Both the position numbers and the translations under genes were made by a program. A stretch of 64,000 nt of DNA from DAOUAM01 sp034433305 (lineage in GTDB: Bacteria > Chloroflexota > Dehalococcoidia > Lucifugimonadales > DAOUAM01), in contig DAOUAM010000089.1 of the NCBI GenBank assembly GCA_034433305.1, positions 1 through 64,000 on the forward strand, in the 5' to 3' direction. Below the pieces are notes generated by a model, which saw only the letters and a program-made list of their open reading frames with translations, was not told where the DNA came from and made no database searches. This document shows, piece by piece, positions 16,476 through 24,982 of this stretch (positions within the stretch are counted from its first letter, which is position 1; each line of letters begins with the position of its first letter).

Positions 16476-19400
16476 TCAGTTGCCCTTACCCTGCTCCGCC
16501 ACCGTCACGGGCACGCCCAGCGTCTCGCCCCTCCATTCTGGCCGATAGTAGGAGTAGGCCTGGGAGGCCACGCCTCTGGCCTGGACCGGGTACAGCGCCC
16601 GCGCCTGGAACTGGAAGGCCAGCGACTCGCCCGGCCCCATGTCCTCGATGTAGAAGATGACCTTGCGCCCGGCCACGTCGAAGCGCTTCACCTTCGGCTC
16701 GTCCTCCAGCACCGCCTCGATGGACTCGGTGACCGGCGCGAAGCCCGTGGGCACCGCGATGTCCAGCACCACCATGCCCGCCTCCATCGGCTCCGGCGGG
16801 TTGAAGCCGACCTCCACCTTCAGGGTGATGAGGTCGTCCACCTCCACGCGGTCGGTGTCGTACTCCACGCTTATGTCGAAGATGCTCTGGCTGGCCTCCC
16901 TGGCGCGGGGCAGGTTGTAGCGCAGCACCGCCTGGAGCACCACGTCGCCCTTGCCCCTGGCCTGGACGCTCACCTTGCCACCTACCGGCGCCTGGATGAC
17001 CTGGAGCACGTCGGCGTTTTCGGGCTTGACCCTGACCTCTTTGCTCCAGCCGTCGCCCTCCAGCGTCAGCGTCATGTCCACGTCGCTCCTGGAGCTGGTG
17101 GCGTAGGTGGTCAGGGCCTGGAGGCCCACCACCGTGTCCTGGGTGGAGCCGAAGCCGCCGAAGGCGTTGCGCTGGGACGCCAGCCAGCGCGAGGCGCGGG
17201 AGGCGTTGAGTCTGTCGCCGTGCTCCAGCAGCGCCAGGGTGGCGTAGCCGGTGGTCTCCACGGCGGCGCTGCGGCCAGGCTGCATGTCGTAGGGCATGGG
17301 CGGCCCGGAGCGCTGCGGCACAGGCTCCAGAATGGCAGGCTCATCGCCCCAGTACAGGCCCTCGTCGCTCTCCTTCGCCATGCCCATGAGCTTCTCGTAG
17401 GCGTCGTCGGCCCTGGGGTTGTCGGCCAGCTCCAGAGCGTAGGCCACAATGGCCATGGTGTAGGCGTCCTCGATATCGTCCAGTTGGCCCTCCAGGTACC
17501 CCACGGCCTTCTCGGCGGCGTCCGCCTCGCCGGCCTCCATGAGGGCCACGGCCACGAAGGCGGTCAGGGCGTTCTTGCCCTGCAGCCCGCCCAGCAGCTC
17601 CTGGTGGTGCAGGAAGCCCACTGGCTCGAAGGAGCCGTCCCGCAACTGGTGGTCTGTAATCCAGTCGGCGGCGTCATCCAGCACGGCCTGGTCAATGAAC
17701 ATCAGGCCCCTGGCCTGGGCTAAGGTCTTGAGGACGAAGGCGGTGAGCCACAGGCTGCCCTCCTCGTCGCTGTCGCCGAAGGCCGAGAAGCTGCCGTCGG
17801 CGCGGCGATAGGTCAGCTCCCGCTGGTAGCCGGTCATCATCAGCAGCTCGGCCCTGGCCATGACCTCGGGCTTGAGCTGGTTGGTCTCCTTCAGGTAGCG
17901 GGCTATGAAGACGTTGGGCGCGAACAGTACCATGTTCTGCTCGCCGCAGCCGAAGGGCATCTGGAGCAGCCCCTCCAGCCCCTCGATGGTCTGGGTGAGG
18001 TAGCTGCCCGTCACGGCGATGAAGGCCCGAGCCGAGCCTTCGATGACGTCGTCCGGCACGCCCAGGTCGAACTCGTGGGACTTGCCGGCGGCCAGCACCA
18101 GGTTCTGCACCGCCTCACGCTGCACGCCCTCCGGCTCCACCAGCAGGTCCTTGATGACGGCGTCGGCGGCCTCGCGGCTGCGGGCGGTGACCTTCAATGG
18201 GTTGCTGCCCAGTTCCTTTGGCCGGATGCGGAACTCCACGCCGCCAATGTCGCTGGCCCCCACGGTGACGGACTTGGCAGGCTCATCCAGCAGGTCGAAC
18301 CAGTCGGCCTCCTCCAGCTCCACGAAGATTTCCTGGGGGCTGTCCAGGTAGTTGTACAGGGCCACCCTCACCGGGAACTCCTCGCCCCGAATGGCCGAGT
18401 AGGGCAGGTCTACCTGGAGGAAGAAGGGCTGGAAGACCCTGAGCTGGCCCTCGGCGACGCCCAGGCCATGCTCCCTGGAGATGCCCACGGCGCGGAGCAT
18501 CCAGGTGGTGATGCTGTCGGGGGCCTCCACCGGCACCGTCTTGGTGCCGTCGGCGTCTGTGTCCACGTCCAGCCACAGCCAGGTCTCGGGGAAGAACTGG
18601 CGGACGCGCTGCACCTCGGCCAGCCCCTCGGGGGCCTGGCCGGCGGCCATGGTCGGCGCTGGCGCAGGGGTGGCCATCGGAGGCGCGGCCGGCGCGGCGA
18701 CCGCATCGGCCAGCGCCCGCTCCATGAAGGGCCATCTATTGTTCGCCAGCTTCTCGCCCTCGGGCACCGTCTTGTTGGTCATGACCACCACGCCGGCATC
18801 CTGGAAGGTCTCCCTGGCGCCCCGCGTGGTGATGGGGCCGATGGGCCTGGCCTCGTGCAGCTCCACCTGGGGCTGCTGGTATAGCCGCTCCAGCTCGTCG
18901 AAGACCTGCTGGAGGTTGAGGCGGTTTTCGGCCAGGATGAAGACCGACCTGTCCACGGCCACCAGGCCGACCCTGGCCGGCCCCTGCGTCTGGAGCTGGA
19001 TGCCCACGCTGTCGCCGGGCCTGACCTGCTCCTGGCTGAAGGCGACCTCCACCTGGTGGGGGTAATCGGCCTCGACCTCGAAGGGCAGGAAGTCAGCCGC
19101 GACCTCGCTGTTGGGCAGCACCTGGTACACCAGCAGGCGCGACGAAGGCGCCATCAGGTGCGTCACGGTGATGGCAATGTCCGGCGACCGGGAGACCTGG
19201 GAGAAGATGGCCCGGCCCCGCGATATGACCTCGTAGTAGAAGCTGGAAGCCTCCCGGGTGGAGTGGACGTGGAACCTGATGGCGTCGCCGACCCTTGGGG
19301 TGCCCTCGCTCACCTGCTCCAGGTGGATGAAGTTGCCCGAAGGCGAGTAGCCGGCCTGGAGGGCCAGCGTGGTGTAGGCCTGGGCCTCCTCGCCCTCGAC

Positions 19401-20699
19401 GCGGCTGGTTGCCGTGGCCTCCAGGTTCAGCGAGACGCTGTCCTCCGGTGGCGTGGTCCTGGCTATGGCCTTGCCCTGCTCCGTGGTGACCCGGACGGTC
19501 TCCTGCTCCAGGTTATCGAAGTCCCTGTCCATGTAGGACAGGTTGAGTTGCACCTGGGCGTCCACCGGCTGCCCGTCGGGCGTCTCGGTGACCACCAGGA
19601 AGGAGAAGGGCAGGCCGGGCTTGAAGGCGTTGCTCTCGGGTATCACCTGGAGACTTACAGGAGTGGCTGCCACCGTCAGCAGGTGGGTGCTCTTCTCCTC
19701 GTAGCCGGTGGCCTTCTCCCTGACCGTGACCTCCAGGGTGACGTTGCCCATGCCCTGGGCGCCGGGTACGCCGGCCACGTAATGGACCGGCGGAAGCTCG
19801 AACTCCACCTGGCCGTCCAGGTCCCTGGTGAGGCGGGCGTACTCTTCCCACTGGCCCACGTAGCGGGAGGCGACAATCTCCACCTCGCCCACCACGGGCT
19901 TGCCGAAGGTGTACTCGGCGGCCACCTTGCCCCGGACAGGCTCGCTGGCCAGCACCCAGTCCTTCTCGGTCTGGACGTCCACCTCGTACTTGGGCAGCAC
20001 GTACTCCTCCACCCGCACGTCCACCTCGGCCACGCGGTCGCCCAGCCTGGCGGTGACCTTCCAGGTGCCCAGGTTAGGTTCGGTGGACAGGGGCATGTCC
20101 AGGGACACCATGCCGTAGTCGTCGGTGGAAACGTCCTTCTTGAAGACCTTGGTGCCCTTGGCGTCCTGGACCTCCACGGTGACGTCGGCCGGCCAGGGCT
20201 TCAGGTCAATGTCCAGGGTTATGACGCGGATGTGGATGGTCTGGCCGGGCTTGTAGATGGGCTTGTCCGTCTCCACGAAGGCTAGGGTGCCGTCCTCGAC
20301 CCTGAGCTTGGCCCTGTCGGCGAAGCCGGGGCCGCTGACCTCCAGTTCGTAGTCGCCCCGGGCCATGCGAGGCACCTGCAGCGGGACGCTGGAGGTGCCC
20401 CTGACAACGGAGTAGGACTCGGACACGCGCTGGCCGTCCTTGAGCAGCGCCAGGCGCACGAGGCCGGCCGCGGGCGCGTTGCCGCTGAGCAGCGAGAGGG
20501 ACACGTTTTCGGTATGGCCGGAGCGCAGCACGCTGGGCGCCAGCGCCACGTAGCTGTCAGGCTGCGGATAGCTGGACGGCTCAGGCTCCGGCGTAGCAGG
20601 CTGTGAAACATCCACGTGCTTCGTGAAAGGTGGCATGCACGCAGCCATGAATACGAGTACCAGGGACGCGAGGGTAAGCAGCCTGGCAGGGGTGGACAT
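16476..20699 (-). CDS. Alpha-2-macroglobulin-family lipoprotein with thioester motif
   Basis: The 1407-residue product has a lipoprotein signal with lipobox FMAAC (Cys21). It then shows macroglobulin domains: DKPIYKPGQTIHIRV near residue 145 is the MG2 signature, with further MG domains to about 640. A bait-like Ala/Pro-rich region (AAPAAPPMATPAPAPTMAAG, about 660-690) precedes the A2M domain. Cys918-Gly-Glu-Gln921 (GCGEQNM) is the intact internal thioester, in an alpha/alpha-toroid thioester domain, and the C-terminus (about 1290-1400) looks like the receptor-binding domain. It should act outside the membrane as a protease trap. Overall layout and size match animal A2M/complement rather than E. 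coli YfhM. GGGAGGAAGG precedes the ATG. No adjacent PBP1C-type gene is present. Confidence 0.9.
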   Translation of the reverse strand: MSTPARLLTLASLVLVFMAACMPPFTKHVDVSQPATPEPEPSSYPQPDSYVALAPSVLRSGHTENVSLSLLSGNAPAAGLVRLALLKDGQRVSESYSVVRGTSSVPLQVPRMARGDYELEVSGPGFADRAKLRVEDGTLAFVETDKPIYKPGQTIHIRVITLDIDLKPWPADVTVEVQDAKGTKVFKKDVSTDDYGMVSLDMPLSTEPNLGTWKVTARLGDRVAEVDVRVEEYVLPKYEVDVQTEKDWVLASEPVRGKVAAEYTFGKPVVGEVEIVASRYVGQWEEYARLTRDLDGQVEFELPPVHYVAGVPGAQGMGNVTLEVTVREKATGYEEKSTHLLTVAATPVSLQVIPESNAFKPGLPFSFLVVTETPDGQPVDAQVQLNLSYMDRDFDNLEQETVRVTTEQGKAIARTTPPEDSVSLNLEATATSRVEGEEAQAYTTLALQAGYSPSGNFIHLEQVSEGTPRVGDAIRFHVHSTREASSFYYEVISRGRAIFSQVSRSPDIAITVTHLMAPSSRLLVYQVLPNSEVAADFLPFEVEADYPHQVEVAFSQEQVRPGDSVGIQLQTQGPARVGLVAVDRSVFILAENRLNLQQVFDELERLYQQPQVELHEARPIGPITTRGARETFQDAGVVVMTNKTVPEGEKLANNRWPFMERALADAVAAPAAPPMATPAPAPTMAAGQAPEGLAEVQRVRQFFPETWLWLDVDTDADGTKTVPVEAPDSITTWMLRAVGISREHGLGVAEGQLRVFQPFFLQVDLPYSAIRGEEFPVRVALYNYLDSPQEIFVELEEADWFDLLDEPAKSVTVGASDIGGVEFRIRPKELGSNPLKVTARSREAADAVIKDLLVEPEGVQREAVQNLVLAAGKSHEFDLGVPDDVIEGSARAFIAVTGSYLTQTIEGLEGLLQMPFGCGEQNMVLFAPNVFIARYLKETNQLKPEVMARAELLMMTGYQRELTYRRADGSFSAFGDSDEEGSLWLTAFVLKTLAQARGLMFIDQAVLDDAADWITDHQLRDGSFEPVGFLHHQELLGGLQGKNALTAFVAVALMEAGEADAAEKAVGYLEGQLDDIEDAYTMAIVAYALELADNPRADDAYEKLMGMAKESDEGLYWGDEPAILEPVPQRSGPPMPYDMQPGRSAAVETTGYATLALLEHGDRLNASRASRWLASQRNAFGGFGSTQDTVVGLQALTTYATSSRSDVDMTLTLEGDGWSKEVRVKPENADVLQVIQAPVGGKVSVQARGKGDVVLQAVLRYNLPRAREASQSIFDISVEYDTDRVEVDDLITLKVEVGFNPPEPMEAGMVVLDIAVPTGFAPVTESIEAVLEDEPKVKRFDVAGRKVIFYIEDMGPGESLAFQFQARALYPVQARGVASQAYSYYRPEWRGETLGVPVTVAEQGKGN

Positions 20700-20802
20700 A
20701 GGCCTTCCTCCCGCTGTGTTTTGATATTAAGACGCGCCCATTGGGCAAAAAGTTCCCGGCGAGTTGCAGGTACGGCTGGACAGGCGCGGACAGTCCATTA
20801 GG

Positions 20803-20872
20803 GGACAGGCCCGAGCCTGTCGAGGGGGCAAGCTGGAGAGAGGGCCATAGATTGGCCGAGGTATTGCCCTTA
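20803..20872 (+). repeat. Left part of a dispersed repeat interrupted by a MITE-like insertion
   Basis: GACAGGCCCGAGCCTGTCGA begins a repeat that continues as GGCCATAGATTGGCCG and ends at TTA. Its right part resumes at 21093-21165 (GGGGGTGAGGTCGGCC). The uninterrupted copy is at 54741-54870, same orientation, roughly 85% identical by eye. Confidence 0.7.
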
Positions 20873-21092
20873 GAGGGTGTGTGAGAACTCGTTCCCCGCA
20901 GGGCTGGGACTTGGTCAAGGCAAGGCGCCTGGCCCCCTTCCTGGCCTTCCCCCACAGGGGGAAGGGAGGGTTCTCGCCCCCTCTGGGGGAGAGTCAGAGA
21001 GGGGGCTGGCCTTGCCACCAGCCCAGCATCAATATGCATCACGTCCCCACTTCTCCCGGTAAGGGCTAGAACAAGGCTTCTCACACACCCTC
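20873..21092. mobile_element. 220-bp MITE-like element with perfect 15-bp terminal inverted repeats
   Basis: The ends are GAGGGTGTGTGAGAA and TTCTCACACACCCTC, a perfect inverted pair, flanked by TTA on both sides (20870-20872 and 21093-21095) as a target duplication. Removing the element and one TTA restores the repeat seen uninterrupted at 54741-54870. It has no gene; inside is an inverted copy of the C-run/G-run hairpin repeat found at 90-230. The transposase that moved it is not in the window. Confidence 0.75.
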
Positions 21093-21165
21093 TTAAAGAC
21101 CGGGGGTGAGGTCGGCCTGGCCTGGCTGCCTCCCAGCTACCCTCAAATACCGTCCGCTTTTGGAC
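21093..21165 (+). repeat. Right part of the interrupted dispersed repeat
   Basis: It starts at the second TTA and continues AAGACCGGGGGTGAGGTCGG, then CTGCCTCCCAGCTACC, matching 54805-54870. The remaining gap to rpsF contains only the promoter noted separately. Confidence 0.65.
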
Positions 21166-21227
21166 TGGGTGGGAGGGCTGTCCTCTTTTATTGCTCAAGA
21201 GGCGTGATCTGTTCTTGCGAGTCCGCG

Positions 21228-21257
21228 TTGTAGCGTGTTCCCTGGGCATGCTATAAT
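21228..21257 (+). promoter_or_regulatory. Promoter of the rpsF-ssb-rpsR operon
   Basis: TTGTAG (21228-21233) and TATAAT (21252-21257) are 18 bases apart and 36 bases upstream of the rpsF start. The -10 is a perfect match; the -35 keeps the TTG core. Confidence 0.55.
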
Positions 21258-21292
21258 TCTCTGAATTCATTTGAGAGCCAGGGGAGACAAGC

Positions 21293-21589
21293 TTGGTAAT
21301 CCAGCGAACACGCGATTACGAACTGGTCCTGGTCCTCAGGCCCGAGGCCAACGAAGAGGACATCAACGCCACCATCAGCCGCGTGGACAATTTCATCACC
21401 TCGCGCGGTGGGACTATAGGAGAGCACGAGAACTGGGGTGTGCGCAAGCTGGCCTACCCCATCAGGAAGTTCATCGAGGGACACTACATCCTGACCAGGT
21501 TCAGCCTGGACCCCAGGGATGTAATTGAGCTGGACCGCAATCTCAAGACTTCAGAGGATGTGCTGAGACATCTGGTAGTAAAGCGCTGA
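21293..21589 (+). CDS. rpsF: 30S ribosomal protein S6
   Basis: A 98-residue S6 protein that binds S18 on the platform of the small subunit. RDYELVLVLRPEANEEDINA at the start and WGVRKLAYPIRKFIEGHY near residue 45 are typical. The start is TTG, with GGGGAG 7 bases upstream. It is first in an operon with ssb and rpsR; rplI, often next in other phyla, is absent here. Confidence 0.95.
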   Translation: MVIQRTRDYELVLVLRPEANEEDINATISRVDNFITSRGGTIGEHENWGVRKLAYPIRKFIEGHYILTRFSLDPRDVIELDRNLKTSEDVLRHLVVKR

Positions 21590-21648
21590 TTTGCCGGAGT
21601 GAAGGACTATGCTGCAAAGGACCTCTTGCCGAAAAGGAGGTGGCTGAC

Positions 21649-22053
21649 ATGGTGGGGTTGAACAAGATGATCGTCATCGGGAACGTGGGCACCGACCCCG
21701 AGATGCGCTATACCCCCAACGGCAACCCCGTCACGTCCTTCCGGCTGGCTACCGGCCGGACCTATACCACCTCTGACGGAGAACGTCGCCAGGAGACGGA
21801 GTGGTTCACCGTTGTGGCATGGAACCAGTTGGCCGAGCAGTGCAACCAGTACCTTACCAAGGGCAGACGGGTGTACGTGGAGGGCAGACTCAAGAGCCGC
21901 ACCTGGACAGGCATGGACGGCCAGCAGCGGTTCAGTAACGAAATCATCGCCAGCCGCGTGCTCTTCCTGGACCGGACAGCCCCTGCCACCTCCGAAGAGG
22001 ATGCCGGCGTTCCCGCCGAGGACTCGGCGGAGGTCGAAAACCTCCCCTGGTAG
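21649..22053 (+). CDS. ssb: Single-stranded DNA-binding protein
   Basis: The 134-residue SSB has an OB fold (residues about 5-110, with MIVIGNVGTDPEMRYTPNG and TEWFTVVAWNQLAEQC) and the acidic C-terminal tail ending ENLPW, close to the DxDLPF-type tip that binds repair and replication partners. The ATG at 21649 is chosen because AGGAGG ends 8 bases before it; GTG at 21640 overlaps that RBS. It lies between rpsF and rpsR. Confidence 0.95.
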   Translation: MVGLNKMIVIGNVGTDPEMRYTPNGNPVTSFRLATGRTYTTSDGERRQETEWFTVVAWNQLAEQCNQYLTKGRRVYVEGRLKSRTWTGMDGQQRFSNEIIASRVLFLDRTAPATSEEDAGVPAEDSAEVENLPW

Positions 22054-22087
22054 CTACTCGTAATACTCTAGGGATGGACTATCTACA

Positions 22088-22399
22088 ATGACAACCGCAC
22101 CAAGACACGAAGGAGCGCCCAGACCAGGGCCAGCCAGAAGAGGCGGCAGGCCGCGCTTCTATGCCCGCCGAAAGCTGTGTTCTTTCTGCGTTGACCACAT
22201 CAAAGTGGTTGACTACAAGGACGTGGAGCGCCTGAAGAGGTACCTCTCGGACCGCTACAAGATCGAGGGCAGGCGCAAGACAGGCGCCTGCGCCAAGCAC
22301 CAGCGGGCGCTGGCGACAGCCATCAAGCGGGCCAGGCACCTGGCCATGCTGCCCTTCAGCCCTGAGAACACCATGCGTGTCGGCGGCTGGAGCAGGTAG
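22088..22399 (+). CDS. rpsR: 30S ribosomal protein S18
   Basis: A 103-residue S18 with a basic, Pro/Arg-rich N-terminal extension. CSFC near residue 31 and a later Cys (TGACAKHQRAL) suggest the zinc-binding C+ form of S18. KRYLSDRYKIEGRRKTGACA is the conserved rRNA-binding block. It pairs with S6 from the same operon. Confidence 0.95.
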   Translation: MTTAPRHEGAPRPGPARRGGRPRFYARRKLCSFCVDHIKVVDYKDVERLKRYLSDRYKIEGRRKTGACAKHQRALATAIKRARHLAMLPFSPENTMRVGGWSR

Positions 22400-22509
22400 C
22401 GCGGGCCTCCCCGCGCTCCAGGCCGACCTGACAGGGCCACGCCCTGGCCGGCTGATTTCACCCGGGCATGCACCAAGGGAGCACGCCGCACCCTTTCCGG
22501 AGGGGAAGT

Positions 22510-23625
22510 GTGGAGCAAGCAAGAAAGTCCCCAACGCGGGCGCGGCCTGCCAGAATGGACAGACGCCGCGAGTTCTCCCGCCGGCTGCGCGAGCAGAAGA
22601 GGCAACGTGTCGCCATGGCCCTCATGGGCCTGCTGCTGCTTCTCATACTGGGCATCATCATCGCCGGGTACGTCATGATCTTCGTCATGCCGCCCAGGCA
22701 ACTGGTGGTCAGGGTCAACGACGTCCGCTATACCCGGGGCGACATGGTGAAGCTGCTGCGTGTCCAGCAGCGGGGTGCTGAGTTCTTTGGTCAGCAGTTC
22801 AGCGCCGGCACCGAGGTATTCCAGGCCCTCAACACCATCGTTGAGAACGAGATCATCTCCCAGTCGGCGCCCAAGTACGGCATCATTGTACCGGACGAGG
22901 AGATAGACCAGTACATCAGGACGCTGCTGGCGCCTCCACTGGGCGACTCCCAGGACCCGGCCCAGGTGGAGCGGGAGTTCCGGGAGCGCTACCGGGCCTA
23001 CCTTAACACCATCCAGCTCAGCGAGGACGAGCACCGCCAGCTTGTCCGGAAGTCCCTCACCAGGGAGAGGCTGCGGCAGGTCATCGGCGAGAGCGTGCCC
23101 AGCGTGGCGCCCCAGGTGCATCTCAACCGCCTCATAATGACGCCCGATGGCGAGATGGATGTCATGCAGATCAAGTTCAAGGACACTGTCGCCCCAAAGC
23201 AGACCGACGACGAGCGCCGGGAGGCCTTCAAGGCCCTGGTCCGCGAGTTCTCCATGGACAACCCCGAGGTCATCAGGAAGGGTGGCGACCTGGGCTGGGT
23301 GCCCAGGGGCGTATACAGTGACTATGACCATGTCATCTTCGACCTGGAGGTGGGCAAGCTCAGCGCCCCGGTGCCCAGCGTGGACAACCCCAGGCAGCTT
23401 ATCTTCTTCCTGGTGTCGGACAAGCAGGAGGCCCGGGAGGTCGAGCCAGAGGACAGGGATGCCCTCAAGACCCGCGCCCTCCAGGAGTGGATCAACAACG
23501 AGCGCAACAGCAACGACGTGTACGCCGTCTTCAACTCGGACATCTATACCTGGATAATCAAGCAACTGGGCATATCCTCCACCATCACCCCCACTCCCAC
23601 CGAGCCCAGCCTGTTCGGGTTCTAG
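22510..23625 (+). CDS. Membrane-anchored SurA/PrsA-like peptidyl-prolyl isomerase
   Basis: A 371-residue protein with a basic cytosolic N-terminus, one TM segment at about residues 34-58 (LMGLLLLLILGIIIAGYVMI) and an extracytoplasmic chaperone-parvulin region. The SurA-N-like helical part covers about 70-185. The parvulin-like part (about 190-300) includes EFSMDNPEVIRKGGDLGWVP, the usual rotamase signature. It likely helps fold exported proteins. The GTG at 22510 is chosen for the GGAGGGG 5 bases upstream; an ATG at 22468 is the alternative. It follows rpsR and precedes hom. Confidence 0.85.
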   Translation: MEQARKSPTRARPARMDRRREFSRRLREQKRQRVAMALMGLLLLLILGIIIAGYVMIFVMPPRQLVVRVNDVRYTRGDMVKLLRVQQRGAEFFGQQFSAGTEVFQALNTIVENEIISQSAPKYGIIVPDEEIDQYIRTLLAPPLGDSQDPAQVEREFRERYRAYLNTIQLSEDEHRQLVRKSLTRERLRQVIGESVPSVAPQVHLNRLIMTPDGEMDVMQIKFKDTVAPKQTDDERREAFKALVREFSMDNPEVIRKGGDLGWVPRGVYSDYDHVIFDLEVGKLSAPVPSVDNPRQLIFFLVSDKQEAREVEPEDRDALKTRALQEWINNERNSNDVYAVFNSDIYTWIIKQLGISSTITPTPTEPSLFGF

Positions 23626-23644
23626 AGGCAGCGAGGTCAGGGCT

Positions 23645-24955
23645 ATGGGGGACTCGGCTGACATAGGCATAGGGCTTCTGGGCATGGGCGTGGTGGGTAG
23701 CGGTGTGGCCAGGGTGCTGTGCGAGAAGCAGGAGGAGCTGGCCAGGCTGGTGGGTCGTCCGCTCTCCCTCAAGGGCGTCCTGGTGCGGGACCCGCGCAAG
23801 CCCCGCGCCTACGACCTGCCCCACCTGCTGACCACCAGCATTGAGGACATCCTGAACAACCCGGACATCCGCATCGTGGTGGAGGTCATGGGCGGCCAGG
23901 ACCCGGCGCTGGACTACATTCTCAAGAGCATCTCCCTGGGCAAGCACGTGGTCACAGCTAACAAGGAGGTCATGGCCCGCCACGGGCCGGACATTCTGAC
24001 GCTGGCCCGCAAGAAGGGCGTCCAGGTGCTATTCGAGGCGACGGTGGCCGGCGGCACGCCCATCATCGCGCCGCTGCTGCGCGACCTGGTAGCCAACGAC
24101 ATCCTCAGCATCCACGCCATCATCAACGGCACCACCAACTACATCCTGACCAAGATGGCCTACGAGGGCCTGGACTTCGGCGTCGCCCTGAAGCAGGCCC
24201 AGGAGCTTGGCTACGCCGAGGCCGACCCCACCAACGACGTGGAGGGCATTGACGCCGCCTACAAGCTGGCTATACTGTCCACCCTGGCCTTCCGCGCCAG
24301 GGTGAAAGACGTGGACGTGTACCGTGAGGGCATCACCCGCCTGGCTGCCCGCGACTTCCTGTACGCCCAGGAGCTGGGCTATGCCATCAAGCTGCTGGCC
24401 ATCGCCAGCAAACATGATGGGGCTGTGCAACTGCGCGTCCACCCGGCTTTTGTGCCTTCTGAAGTCATGATTGCCAAGGTGGACGGCGTCCTCAACGCCG
24501 TGGAGGTGGAGACAGACCTGGCCGGCCGCGTGCTGTTCCACGGGCGGGGTGCTGGCTCGCTGCCCACCACCAGCGCCGTCATGGCCGACGTGGTCAATAT
24601 CGCCCGCAACGTGGCGGGTAACGTGGTGCCGCCTGCGCCCCTCAGGCTGTCAGAGGACGTGCGCATCAGGCCCATTGACGAGCTGGAGACCAAGTACTAC
24701 CTGCGTATCGCCGTGGCCGACAGGCCGGGTGTGCTGGCCCAGATTGCCAGGGTGCTGGGCGACCGGCAGATAAGCATCGCCTCGGTCATCCAGAAGGAGA
24801 CGGACGAAAAGGCCCAGCGCGCCGAGATCGTGCTCATGACCCACCGCGCCAGGGAGGCCGCCGTGCAGACGGCGCTGCGCCTCCTCCAGGGGCTGGACGT
24901 GGTGTATGAGATAGGCAACGTGGTGCGCGTTGAGGAGTGGGCCAACGCACAGTAG
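23645..24955 (+). CDS. hom: Homoserine dehydrogenase
   Basis: A 436-residue enzyme that reduces aspartate semialdehyde to homoserine for Met, Thr and Ile synthesis. The NAD(P)-binding domain begins GIGLLGMGVVGSGVARVL. The catalytic region contains EATVAGGTPIIAPLL and GTTNYILTKM, with the conserved block LGYAEADPTNDVEGIDAAYK. A C-terminal ACT domain (about 355-430, LRIAVADRPGVLAQIARVLG) suggests threonine feedback control. It follows the PPIase by 19 bases. Confidence 0.95.
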   Translation: MGDSADIGIGLLGMGVVGSGVARVLCEKQEELARLVGRPLSLKGVLVRDPRKPRAYDLPHLLTTSIEDILNNPDIRIVVEVMGGQDPALDYILKSISLGKHVVTANKEVMARHGPDILTLARKKGVQVLFEATVAGGTPIIAPLLRDLVANDILSIHAIINGTTNYILTKMAYEGLDFGVALKQAQELGYAEADPTNDVEGIDAAYKLAILSTLAFRARVKDVDVYREGITRLAARDFLYAQELGYAIKLLAIASKHDGAVQLRVHPAFVPSEVMIAKVDGVLNAVEVETDLAGRVLFHGRGAGSLPTTSAVMADVVNIARNVAGNVVPPAPLRLSEDVRIRPIDELETKYYLRIAVADRPGVLAQIARVLGDRQISIASVIQKETDEKAQRAEIVLMTHRAREAAVQTALRLLQGLDVVYEIGNVVRVEEWANAQ

Positions 24956-24982
24956 ACGGCGCCGCTGACACGGAGGCCCGGA

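Noticed and set aside
16290..17723. A 477-codon open frame opposite the end of the alpha-2-macroglobulin gene
   Set aside because: The minus strand carries a coherent A2M domain series; the plus frame is low-complexity His/Gly/Val text without RBS.
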